NCBI GenBank assembly: GCA_946800325.1
Contig: OX326959.1
Span: 35,392,908-35,456,907 of the forward strand
DNA length: 64,000 nucleotides
Direction of reading: 5' to 3'
Origin: Luzula sylvatica
Taxonomy: Eukaryota; Streptophyta; Magnoliopsida; Poales; Juncaceae
The notes beneath the pieces were generated by a model. The model was not told the DNA's origin. It searched no databases and saw only the letters and a list, made by a program, of their open reading frames with translations. Of this stretch, positions 53,048-62,851 are shown one piece after another. Within the stretch, counting starts at the first letter, position 1. Each line of letters starts with the position of its first letter. The translations under genes were made by a program, and so were the position numbers.

Positions 53048-53059
53048 TGAGTGGGAGAC
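53048..53059 (+). other. Polypurine tract
   Basis: The purine-rich TGAGTGGGAGAC abuts the TG of the right LTR. It matches the GTGGGAGA form usual at this place in plant copia elements. Confidence 0.85.
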
Positions 53060-54058
53060 TGAAGGAAATACAGTTTCAGGATCAACCGTAAAAGTGTACA
53101 CAAGGATAAACGAATGTAGTCGTACATTCGTAGCCATATCTTTCAGTAGGAACATCCGATTTGAATGGTTCAAATTGGGTAAGATAGATAATTAGATTAT
53201 CTATAACCTTCATGTAGAAATATATTTCATATGAACGAAGTATAAGTGTCGTTTCTGTGAAATATCGAAAGGGTGCAACAGTATGACATACAGTTAGTAA
53301 AACAGTCATAACTTTTGCATACGAACTCCAATTGGGCTGGGCCAAATTGGGTCGAGTAGATGATGAGATTATCTACAAATTTCGTGTTGGTTGATTTTCT
53401 GTCAGAGAAATTTATCAATTTCATCTGGACAGAATACTGACCAGGTTCATGCAGTTTTCTGTGTGAGAGGGTGTATATTGGATATACATGCCTTTTGGCT
53501 AATCCTGATCCTATTGTATATAAATAGGATTTTCTCTCTCATCTTAACAAACCAATTCATTCAGAATTATCCAGAAAATTGTGAGACAAATTTCTAGAGA
53601 GTGAAAAGGTGTAAAAGAGAGAAACCGTGAAAAGGTGTTTTACGGTTTAGAGAATCAATTCGATTAAGCAAGTTCACCGGTGCATCGTCTAGGCAGGTGC
53701 ATCCGTGACCGACGTCTTGCGATTCAAGGTGGATACACGTAGAGGAGCAACAACTGAGGCTCTCACGATTGTGATCGATTCGGACGAGTAGATTGAGTCG
53801 GAGACGAAATCAAGCGAATCGGCGAAGTCAACGAGCGGTGAAAGACGCGTGGTGTGGGACGCGCGTATTGTCACCAACGTGACAGGAGAAAGAAGGCAGC
53901 GATCAACCCTTCGTGTGCAATCAATTTTGCACCGGTAAAGATCTAACCTTCTATTTGCATCGTACCCTCGAAGTCGTGGCGTGATCTCGGGAATCGGGGA
54001 ACCGGACCGGGCCTACATATCCGCTGCGCGGGCCCGGGGCCGGGGATATTCCCCTACA
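53060..54058 (+). repeat. Right LTR of the copia element (999 bp)
   Basis: It has the same length as the left LTR and, by direct comparison, only four substitutions. The TATA box is at 53517-53526. It ends CCCCTACA followed by the AAATA target duplication. Confidence 0.97.
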
Positions 54059-54063
54059 AAATA

Positions 54064-55068
54064 TCCTTTTATTTTTATTTTAATAATTTAAAAAAAAATT
54101 AGTATTTTTTTTTTAGTAAATCATAAATATTTTTAAAAAATGTAATAATTTACAAATAATAATTATGATATGTTATATTTAGATAAATTTAAATCCTTCA
54201 TTTATTGTATATTTTCTCACGAAAAATGAACATCAAATAATAATAAAAAAATTGTATTACAAAAAACACCTTGAAAATATATGGTAGAATATTATCTTTG
54301 ATAACAGCTAGTTTTTTTTCACTCTCTTTTTATGTATTTTTTAATTATAAATATACAGTAACATATCATTAGTTCTTATGTTAATATATAATTATATATA
54401 TTAATAAAAAACTAGTTGTTCAAAAGATAATTTCGTGTCAATATAAAAGAAATGAAATATTAAAAGTATACAAATATCATTTAATTATTTTGAAAATTAG
54501 TACATGTTTAAAAATATTTATGAACTTTCGTAAAATTAATTAAAAATACCAATGATTTTTTTTAATTATTAATATGAAACCAAAAATGTATTTTGGTCCG
54601 GAAAAAACGTAACATTATCCAAAGTTAGTTTTCACCCTTTTTTATATCCAACTTGAGTTAGTTTTGAATTATTTTTTAAAACCATAAATTTCTTTAAATT
54701 ATTTGTCCATATAGGGCCAGACACGAAAATGCTCCTTTTTATTAAGATCCTGACATTTTGGATTTTTCTTTTAAAAAAAATTAGATAAAATTTCGTTACT
54801 TTTTTTTATATAAAAATTAAGGTTACTATTTACTTCTATTAAGTTATTTTAGTATTCCTACTAATTTGAAAAATCTCCATACATTTTTTAAGAATACACT
54901 AATTAAAAAAAAAATTATAAACTGTATTTATATAATTTTAAGAAGCATTTATGTATGTACCCTAACGGGGATCAAAATTCGAATATAGCCCATTTTCTAT
55001 AAATATTAAAAGATTAGTTTAGTTCAAAAATGTGGGGAGTTATATCCATAAGTAGGTCATTTGTGATA
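54064..55068. other. AT-rich intergenic DNA right of the copia element
   Basis: No gene, RNA gene or clear repeat is seen. The stretch is strongly AT-rich with many T and A runs, like the DNA at 45666-45814 on the other side of the insertion. Confidence 0.55.
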
Positions 55069-55575
55069 CGCGAATAATACAGTACGTAATACGTTCGTGT
55101 ATAATTCGGATGAAACGTTTTTCAAGTCGGACAAATATTCAATCAAATAAAACGTAATATGCTAATAATTCTTTGATTAAGCTATTCGTCTATAGTTATG
55201 TTTATTTTACATAATACATATACAATACTTTTGTATGTAAAAATATATAAATATTAAATAACCACTTTTTTATCCATAAATAATTCAAAAATATAATTAT
55301 TTTATTAAATAATATTTTTTTAGTTCGAAAAATTAAATTGATATATTATTTATTATTGATATTTTGATTGTCTTAATCATTTTTGGAAGTTTATTTATTT
55401 ATTTTAAAAAAAATATATATATTTTCTTCTATAGAAACGCATTATCCGCAATACGTGTATTATTTGTGTTTAAAAAAAATTACGCAAATTATTATTCAGG
55501 CTGAGTACGAGAACGTCAATATGTATATTATTCGTAATACGTAATTATTCGTAACTAATAATTGTATTATTCGCG
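55069..55575. mobile_element. Probable 507-bp TIR element (MITE)
   Basis: CGCGAATAATAC (55069-55080) and its complement GTATTATTCGCG (55564-55575) bound the segment. Further GTAATACG/CGTAATACG motifs lie just inside both ends. No clear target duplication was found, so superfamily and exact ends are uncertain. No coding content. Confidence 0.5.
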
Positions 55576-55836
55576 AACTGGGCAAGTATGGTACTATCAT
55601 ACACCGTTTTTATTATGATACATCATTTTTCTATGATATTTTGAGTAATTATCGTTTCATGGATATTTATGGAAGGGTATCAAGTGTATTTATCAATTAA
55701 TGTCAGGATATGTAGGAAAATATGTATTGTTCATTTAAAGAAAAAATCGTCACAAAAAGTAAGTTTTGCGATACATCCTTTTAAAAATATACTCAATCGT
55801 TACATACCCAAACACCCTTTTAAAAGGGTGTATCAA

Positions 55837-56343
55837 CTATGTTGCGCGGATATTTCAAAAAATGAACCGTACCCGTATCGGATAAGTATCGAATACGGAT
55901 CCGCCCCTGATACGGCACCGATAAGTTTCCGATACGCCATGTGGCGTATCAGACTATTTTAATATATAAATTTGATGGATACAGTTCCGATACGGTACGA
56001 TACGTTTCCTACGACTAGATACAGTTTGGATACGGCAGGATACTGTTCCGATATGGCTGATCCATTGTTTTTTGTTTTTTGGCCCAACATAAAAATACTC
56101 AATTCTCTTACTACTCAATAGTCTTTTACATCACATATTATTTTTTATTTTACTTATTCGTAAAATATCCAAATCGATAATACAAATTCTTGATTTTTAT
56201 AATAATTTAATAAAATTATTTAAATATATATATTTAATTATATTAAAATAATATTAAATAATATACATATATAACAATATATAACGTATCGTATCCTAGA
56301 CTTTTTAAAAATTGTCGTATCGTCGTATCCGTACAAGTTTTAG
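55837..56343. mobile_element. Longer relative of the hAT-type MITE seen in the satellite
   Basis: The left end CTATGTTGCGCGGATA matches the 17-bp terminus of the 144-bp element at 10249. Near the right end, the complement reads GGATACGACGATACGACAATTT and then TAGGATACGATACG, matching the interior of that element (10297-10345). The right terminus is diverged (complement CTAAAACTTGTACGGATAC) and no convincing 8-bp duplication remains. The interior is full of GATACGG-type words. It is probably an old non-autonomous family member. Confidence 0.65.
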
Positions 56344-56910
56344 ATAACCGGAGAAGTTCCCACAAACCGTGTTTTAAAAATCCGATTTTGTTTTGAATCA
56401 CATGCTAAGTGAATATATAAAACTATTCTATTTTTAAGTGAATTTACCCTCTTATTAATTTGACAATATCTTTGTCCTCATCATGTCACGCTTCTCTTTT
56501 TTACTGTTCATTTTCATAAATCTAAAAGAAAAAAGTACACTTTTGCCCCCCAATGTTTTCCAAAAAATGAACTTTACTCCCCAAACAAAAATCTGCACCT
56601 TTTTGCCCCATAATGTTTCAAAAATTGTTCAACATGCCCCCTCCGTCTATTTTGTAGTTCAAATTCTGTTAAATGGTGACATGACCAGTTAAGTGATGAC
56701 ATGGCATGTACACGTGGTGATGACATGGAATTTTATCCTAACCCGATCCATTTAACTCGAACCCGATCCGCTAACTAATTATGTCTCTCAAAACTCTCTC
56801 TCTCTCTCTCTCTCCAGCCCTCTCACGACATCCCCCTCTCACTCTCCTCAGTGCGAGGTCTGGAAGCTCGCAGGATTCTCTCTTTCTCTCTCTCGCCTCC
56901 CGTCTCACGA

Positions 56911-56913
<3 letters not shown>

Positions 56914-56956
<43 letters not shown>
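56914..56956. repeat. (CT)n microsatellite in the Pack-MULE-like element
   Basis: About 21 CT units, with a second shorter run near 56793-56813. They give false Ser-Leu open frames. Confidence 0.9.
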
Positions 56957-56959
<3 letters not shown>

Positions 56960-57212
56960 CGCTGTTGTGGTGTTCTTTTGGTTGCCGAGGGAGAGGAGAT
57001 TGGCTGAGTTGCGGTGTTCTTTTGGTTGAGAGAATTCGTCGAACAGTTGGCGGGCGATCTCGTTGAAGGGGGGGAGAGTATGCAGATTGTGCTTTGAATG
57101 GGAAGTGATAGCTCGAGCAGGGCTTAGGAGCTGATTTCCATGGACGCTGGTGCCTTTGTTTCTCGCGAGGGGGCTTGGGATTGATCGGGTCAGATCCGGA
57201 TTGATCGGGTCA

Positions 57213-57347
57213 GAATATTACTCTCATGCAGTACTGATCGAACCTCCCAAATACTATGCGAGTATGCTAAACTACTGTGGTCCCTACATTCTGACATGGA
57301 TCGAGCTCTCTCATATTTCGAAAAGGCAATCTGCGTCCCTCCTAAAA
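57213..57347 (+). pseudogene. Captured fragment of a plant TPR-like protein gene
   Basis: EYYSHAVLIEPPK (from 57213) is followed, after a shift of frame near 57259, by EYAKLLWSLHSDMDRALSYF and FEKAICVPP (to about 57345). This is the tetratricopeptide pattern of the plant family with the typical string YAKLLWELH-DxDRA-SYFERA. Only about 45 residues are present, with a frameshift and no start or normal end. It sits between the inverted ends of the Mutator-like element, so capture from a host gene is the natural reading. Confidence 0.7.
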
Positions 57348-58479
57348 ATGTGGAGGAATGCATCAAATTCGATGGGAAGAAAGTATTGCTTCGACGAGGA
57401 TGGAGAACCTTTTCTCGTCACTTTTGAGTTAATCTGACCTCGTTTGATTGAGTGAGAAGAAAGTATTGCAGTGGAGTACCAACGCCAAAGATTTTTCAGA
57501 TAACGAGCTGAGAAAAAGAGAAGGACTTTTAATGTTTGATTTACAATGATTTAAATCGAGTTTACTTCATAACTATTAATGTTTCTCCGAAGTTTTGATT
57601 AAACGGGTACTATTAATGTTTCTCCGAAGTTTTGATACAATTATTAAATCAAGAATAAAATACACAAATAAATTATTAATTGAACTATTAATTGAATATA
57701 TTAATTGAATACAAATAAATCAAGAATAAAGTACACAAATATCATTCACATCCAAAATAAACCAATCACAAAATTGAATATTAATAGCTAACAATCAACA
57801 AATCATTATTTACTTTAATCACTACACAACTCACTGATCCAATATCTAAACCAAACTCTAATCTAAGCCCTAATTTCCTTTGCAAAGTATGTCATAATGA
57901 TAATTAAGTTTCGTAAACACAATCAAAATAACATCTAAAATACAATCGAAATACAGTTGGTACTTCTGAACATAAACCTTATGGGCATTTTGGTAATTCT
58001 GAACATAAACCTTCTTCTTCTCCATTGATTATCTGAATTACCCTCACTCTAATCTCTTTGCCCATTTTGCTTTTTTCTTCCCATTTTGGGCATTTTGCGA
58101 GGGTCCACGAGGCAATGTTCGAGTTCTACTTTTTTCTTCCCATTTTGCCCCTTTACGGGCCATGCGGCGATGTATGACCCGGTTCGTCTGCAAAGCGACG
58201 ATCTGAGCTGTATTGAGCCCAGAATTGAAGTTCCGCAATTGTCACTGTTTACAAGAAATAAAAGAATCAAAATTAGATTTCAAGAAAAGTTCAAATTAAA
58301 ATTAAAATTGATTTAAGATAATAAAATTACCAGTCCCTAAACCCTAATTTAGTGAAATTGGAATTAATTAGGGTTGAATCGAAAGGCCGAAATTGGAATC
58401 GAGTTTTTCGAACATGGTTTGGATCAGGAGCTCGGATTTCGAATCACCTTCAGAAGAATCGTGAGTACAGAAGCCAGTT

Positions 58480-59102
58480 TTGGCTAGTGTGATTCGATAT
58501 CTTAAATTGACTGAAATTACACAGACGAAATAACAACCTCGGCAGTTTCGTCATCAAAATAGACATCCTAAAATAAACCAAAATTAAATAAATCAAGTCA
58601 ACCAAATTAACCCAAAATTGACTGAAATTGACTGAAATTGACTGAAATTGACCTAAAATGGCTAAAATGAACACAAATTAACCCTGAATGGACTGAAATT
58701 GACCCAAAATAATCCTAAAATGGCTGAAATGAACCCAAATTATCCCTGAATTGACTGAAATTGACCCAAAATAACCCTAAAATGGCTGAAATTGACTGCA
58801 ATGCACCCTAATTTGACTAAAATCCACCTTAATTAACCCTAATTAACCATAATTTCAGATTAACTAACCCTGATTAGATAAAAGAAAACCCTAATTAGAT
58901 AAAGAAAAGAAAACATACACAATTCAATGCAGTTCTTCACAAATTCATCTTCTTTCCCCTCTTCGAATTTGACCCAAACGGAGCTTTTGTTCAAAATCTT
59001 CAAATTGGGAGATTCCATGAATCGCGACAAGCCGGCGGCAACGGCGGGTGTCTCCACCTCCTCTTCCACCTCTACTTTGCGCTCTGGATCGGTACTCGCC
59101 AT
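58480..59102 (-). pseudogene. Captured gene fragment of unknown family (minus strand)
   Basis: An open frame from 59102 begins MASTDPERKVEVEEEVETP and continues with LSRFMESPNLKIL and KFEEGKEDEFVKNCIEL to a possible donor near 58917. About 350 bp further left, a TTTAG acceptor opens DVYFDDETAEVVISSV (about 58568-58515). It looks like the first exons of a host gene taken up with their intron. A ~62-bp minisatellite fills the presumed intron. I do not recognise the family. Expression is unknown. Confidence 0.45.
58600..58858. repeat. ~62-bp minisatellite in the Pack-MULE-like element
   Basis: Repeats of ACTGAAATTGACCCAAAATA followed by CCTAAAATGGCTGAAATGAA occur with the CCTAAAATGGCT word near 58652, 58713 and 58776. 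Short subrepeats TTGACTGAAA precede them. Confidence 0.8.
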
Positions 59103-59645
59103 GGCAACTTCCTCCTGAAGCTGGAAGAGAGAACTGTAGATCTAGGAGGCAGCGAGGAGCTCATGGCGACCTAGTTTCTCGGCGACGACCCTCGCTCTTT
59201 CTCTCTGGGCGAGAGAAGCTTTACGAGAGTGATGTTAGTGGCGAGAGAAGGGGGCTAGTTCGCGACAGGAGAGAGAGAGATGAACAGTTTTGAGAGAGAT
59301 ATTATAGCTATCGGATCGGGTTTGAGTAAACGGATCTATTACTCCACGTAATCCATGTCATCACTATAAAACATTAAAAAAATCCACGTCAGCATGCCAC
59401 ATCACTATTTAACTGAGGTTTTAACACCAAATGGACGGAGGGAGCATGTTGAACAATTTTTGAAACATTAGGGGACAAAAAGGTGCAGATTTTTGTTTGA
59501 GCGGTAAAGTGTATTTTTTGGAAAACATTGGGAGACAAAAGTGTACTTTTTTCAATCTAAAAATGTGAACCCTTCATTTCTTATCTAACCCTATTATCCC
59601 CACTATCTTTTGTCCTGTCATTTATTTACCTTCCTCTCTACTTTA

Positions 59646-60022
59646 GGGTGTGCTCTAATGAGAGGGAATGGGAGGGAGGGGAAGGTTAATTTTTAACTTG
59701 ATCCCAAGTATTTTTATGATGAGAGGGCAAGATAATGGAAGGAAAATTATTTCTCCTCTATATACAAAAGAGATCAATTATTTCTCTCCCCAAATTTGGG
59801 GGTAATGGAGAGTAAAAAATATTATAACATTCTAATACCCAAAATATCCCTAATTTCATTTTATAGTTAGTAATGATTCAAAGGGTAAAATTGTCATTTT
59901 TTCATGATGTTATTATTTCCCCTCTTTTCCCCTTCATTAATTATTTTAAAACTCGGAGCAAAAGAAAATTCTTTTATTTCCTTCCCCTCCATTCCCTCCC
60001 CCTTCGTAAAAAACGCACATCC
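59646..60022. mobile_element. Tourist-like (PIF/Harbinger) MITE, 377 bp
   Basis: The ends are inverted: GGGTGTGCTCTAATGAGAGG...GGAATGGGAGGGAGGGGAAGG on the left, and GGATGTGCG...GGGAGGGAATGGAGGGGAAGG as complement of the right. TTA flanks both sides (59643-59645 and 60023-60025), the 3-bp duplication of PIF/Harbinger elements. There is no coding content. Confidence 0.8.
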
Positions 60023-60025
60023 TTA

Positions 60026-60470
60026 CTCGAGAGAGAAGTATGCATGAACCATACCCTCCGTACCCTCCATACTTCCGTACCCGAGAGACCATTCTCCACA
60101 TCCCGCTTCACCTAATCGAGAAAGAGGAAGAGAAAAAGGACAAACAGATTGAGGGAGAGACGGGCAGAGAACCACCATGGACGAGCGAGAGAGAGATGGA
60201 GATCGTTGGAGAAGCAGGTCGAAGCCGTCATATTGCATGGCTGGAGAAGCAACTCGAAGCCACCGGGTTGTTGGAGAAGAAGTTCGGAGCCACCAGATTT
60301 TTTCGTCAAATGGTACCTTTCGTTGAAATGTCGACTGAAATTTGTATTGATTTCTTTCACTATGGGTACCAGGTGGCTGGAGAAGTAGCTCGAACCCACC
60401 ATATTTCTTCATCAAATGGTACCTTTCGTGGAAATCAATGTTTATTAACCGGAATTTCTATTTTTTAACT
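60026..60470 (+). other. Unassigned open frame region with internal direct repeat
   Basis: A 142-codon frame starts at 60040 (MHEPYPPYPPYFRTRETILH) and runs to 60468. It contains a diverged direct repeat: GGAGAAGCAACTCGAAGCCACC...TTCGTCAAATGGTACCTTTCG (about 60243-60325), then GGAGAAGTAGCTCGAACCCACC...ATCAAATGGTACCTTTCG (about 60377-60430). The antisense strand is open too. The low-complexity start and the repeat argue against an ordinary protein. It could be the first exon of the possible gene remnant to the right. Confidence 0.3.
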
Positions 60471-60597
60471 GATGTTTTTCTCGTAACTGAAATTAGTGTT
60501 GATTAGGGGTATTTCTTAAAGAAATGTTTCTTACAATTCGTCTTTTCACAATGTCTTAAAAAATCATAGAAAGGACGCATTTTAAACTGAAATTCAG

Positions 60598-60989
60598 GAG
60601 GAGGCACCTCGTTTGCTCGACTCGTCCGATGAAGATGAACCAAAGGTTAAAATTTATTTTTAATGCTATTTTTTTATAATTGTTGAGTTTGATTAATTAC
60701 CAGCCAAATACCATTTGTTATAAAGTAATTTTCATTCCTAGGACAGATATGAACCAAAAAGGAAATCAAGCTTTTGGGATGAAATTAGAAGATTTCTTTG
60801 CCAATCAGCTCAATACACATGTAAACTATACTATTTTATATCATTCATTTATAGTATAATATTTTGTATTCGCGTATTGTATGACAAATTAATGATTTCC
60901 CTTTTCATTTTAGCGAATTTCATTACCAGAGTTTGATCAATTGTCGAAAATTTATTTTCATTTCTTCGCGCTATCAAAGAAACGATGAA
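60598..60989 (+). pseudogene. Possible exons of an unknown gene remnant
   Basis: Three segments with plausible AG...GT borders can be joined in frame. They are EEAPRLLDSSDEDEPK (60598-60645), DRYEPKRKSSFWDEIRRF and following residues (about 60741-60821), and RISLPEFDQLSKIYFHFF and on to a stop near 60988 (from about 60914). The joined piece would be about 70 residues. I do not recognise it. It lies left of a Helitron-like 3' end and may be captured host sequence. Confidence 0.35.
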
Positions 60990-61346
60990 AAAGTACCATT
61001 GCGTCTCAGTCCCTTTACAAGTACTATTTAAATCCTAATTATTTTATTTCATCTCATAAATAGAGCAATTAAAACTAAAACCAATTATTACATAATTTTG
61101 TACGAAGAAAGATTAATACATCTAAAATCAAGATTAGATACGCCTTTTGTAGGAAGAAAGATTAATGAAAAGGTACCATTGCGTCTCAGTCCCTTTACAA
61201 GTACTATTTAAATCCTAATTATTTTATTTCATCTCATAAATAGAGCAATTAAAACTAAAACCAATTATTACATAATTTTGTAGGAAGAAAGATTAATACA
61301 TCTAAAATCAAGATTAGATACGCCTTTTGTAGGAAGAAAGATTAAT
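60985..61346. repeat. Tandem duplication, 180-bp period, two copies
   Basis: ATGAAAAAGTACCATTGCGT...GGAAGAAAGATTA (from 60985) is repeated exactly 180 bp later (from 61165) with only about two differences (AAAGTA/AAGGTA and TACGAAG/TAGGAAG). Each copy also contains a shorter internal repeat, AGGAAGAAAGATTAAT. Confidence 0.95.
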
Positions 61347-61816
61347 GAAAAAGTTGGCTAGGATAGCTTATGCGTTCATGTTATGATGCTGAACTTAGGA
61401 GATTTCACTGGTAATGTAAATATTTGATGTTAATTTCAGATTTTATGGTTCTATTTGGTGTTAATTTGAGATTTTATGGTTTTATTTGGCATTAGACCTC
61501 AAACACTAATTTCCAGATTTTTTTTCAATTTTGCAGGGCTTGTACATAATTTTTTGTTTCTATGTATGGTGCCAAAGAAGTTGGCCTTAGTACACAAATA
61601 GTGGATGTTAATTGAGTTTTTCTGTAACTAATGAGAATATTTAGGGGTAATTTGTGAGATTAATTGTACTATTTACAGGGGAAAAAAGATTGGGTAATTT
61701 GTGAGATTATATATTTTTATATTAACATTAAATTTTGTTAGCATCTTGAATGTTGATTATAAATATAAATATTTGAATCACATTATAATTATTATATGTA
61801 CACCATTTTGTATATT

Positions 61817-61818
<2 letters not shown>
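61347..61818. other. AT-rich spacer, no gene seen
   Basis: A short direct repeat (TTTGGTGTTAATTTGAGATTTTATGG-type, near 61425-61490) is present; otherwise nothing is recognised. Confidence 0.5.

Positions 61819-61877
<59 letters not shown>
61819..61877. repeat. (TA)n microsatellite
   Basis: About 28 uninterrupted AT units. Confidence 0.97.
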
Positions 61878-61881
<4 letters not shown>

Positions 61882-62158
61882 CGGTTCTTGTACCATTTAG
61901 GGGTGAGAGATGTATATTAGACCGCATTCAATTTATTGACTACGTGAATGTTTTTGTTTGTTATATTAGTTCGGTAAAATTATTTGAGTACAGTGAATTG
62001 ATCAAGTACATAGAACCGTTTAGCTTTTGACTTTGTTTTAAATTATCAGATTATTTATTTACCATCGAGTTATATATTTCTTTCTATTGTTTTTCTTGTA
62101 AAAATAGTTCATGAATCGATATTTATAAATGAGCTTGTTTAGATACAAAAGTTAAAAA

Positions 62159-62189
62159 TACCCGCAGCGAAGCGCGGAGATTATCCTAG
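62159..62189 (+). mobile_element. Possible Helitron 3' terminus
   Basis: ACCCGCAGCGAAGCGCGGAG can form a short GC-rich hairpin (CCGC...GCGG arms). It is followed about 7 bases later by CCTAG and then T, the arrangement of plant Helitron 3' ends (hairpin, then CTRR, inserted before T). It would end an element extending left and could include the gene-like pieces at 60598-60989. The 5' TC end could not be located, so this rests on the 3' end alone. Confidence 0.5.
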
Positions 62190-62190
62190 T

Positions 62191-62851
62191 ATATATAAAA
62201 ATATTGTGTCGCATTTTTTTTTTCTTTTCAAAAACATGACAAAACAGGAATAGAGGAATACATATGTGCATGGATATTGTTAGGCATACATGCTATTTTA
62301 TAGTTTAGGTGAGTATTCATGATATTTGTTTATAATTTATATGATATACACATACACGATATTAGGTCTTCTAGGGGTACACATCAAATTGTGCCTACAA
62401 GATCGACGTATACCCGGTATTTTTTCAGTTTTGCATCTACTATTCACATAATTTCGTTACATATACATCAAATTATTCATAATTAAAACTAAGTTCTAAG
62501 TTCACATTATTTTATTATAATAAATTGACCAACTTAATATCTGATTTACAAAAAAAATACCCCCAGATTTTAAAATTTTGGTTTTTTGTTAATTTTGTCT
62601 AAACTGCGCAACAAGCATAATTTTTATTTTATTTTAACTAAATCAATCCAGGAATTTAACTAAATTAATTTCAGAATAATTATACTTCACTTTCACTACA
62701 AATAAACTCGTGGAAACTACAAATCATCCAATTTCTTTAAATATTGCAGTTGAAGATATGCAATTAGACAAATCTTATTGATATAATATTGATTTTATGG
62801 GAATCTTAAATTTAATTAGGTAAAGAAAATAAAAGATAATACCGATACTAA
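62191..62851. other. Intergenic DNA, 3' side of the CRAL-TRIO gene
   Basis: AT-rich, no gene or repeat recognised. The 3' untranslated region of the leftward CRAL-TRIO gene should occupy the right end. Confidence 0.55.

Larger units (their letters stand above)
45820..54058 (+). mobile_element. Ty1/copia-type LTR retrotransposon, 8239 bp, internally degenerate
   Basis: Two 999-bp LTRs (45820-46818 and 53060-54058) run TGAAGG...CCTACA, flanked by a perfect 5-bp target duplication AAATA (45815-45819 and 54059-54063). TGGTATCAGAGC right after the left LTR matches the initiator-tRNA-Met primer site usual in copia elements. GAGTGGGAGAC before the right LTR is the polypurine tract. Protein traces occur in copia order, integrase before RT: gag (48771-49030), FWHCRLGHINE (about 49090), integrase C-terminal part (49640-49860), RT pieces (50360-50800) and an RNase H piece (51437-51640). 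They are in different frames with stops. I do not find the YVDD catalytic motif. By eye the LTRs differ at 4 positions, so the insertion is young although the coding region is broken. Confidence 0.95.
56528..59553. mobile_element. Pack-MULE-like element, 3026 bp, with captured gene fragments
   Basis: A perfect 9-bp target duplication AATCTAAAA (56519-56527 and 59554-59562) flanks inverted ends starting GAAAAAAGTACAC. The first ~160 bp of the ends match well (for example AATCTGCACCTTTTTG and TGTTTCAAAAATTGTTCAAC). Weaker subterminal matching continues to about 290 bp, including CGATCC and TCTCTCAAAAC segments. A 9-bp duplication with long inverted ends is diagnostic of Mutator-like elements. 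No transposase is seen. The interior holds a TPR-gene fragment (plus strand) and an exon-like open frame on the minus strand, so it fits a Pack-MULE. Confidence 0.88.

Noticed and set aside
59048..59293. 81-codon plus-strand frame
   Set aside because: It lies across subterminal inverted-repeat sequence of the Pack-MULE-like element and antisense to the captured minus-strand start; no protein features.
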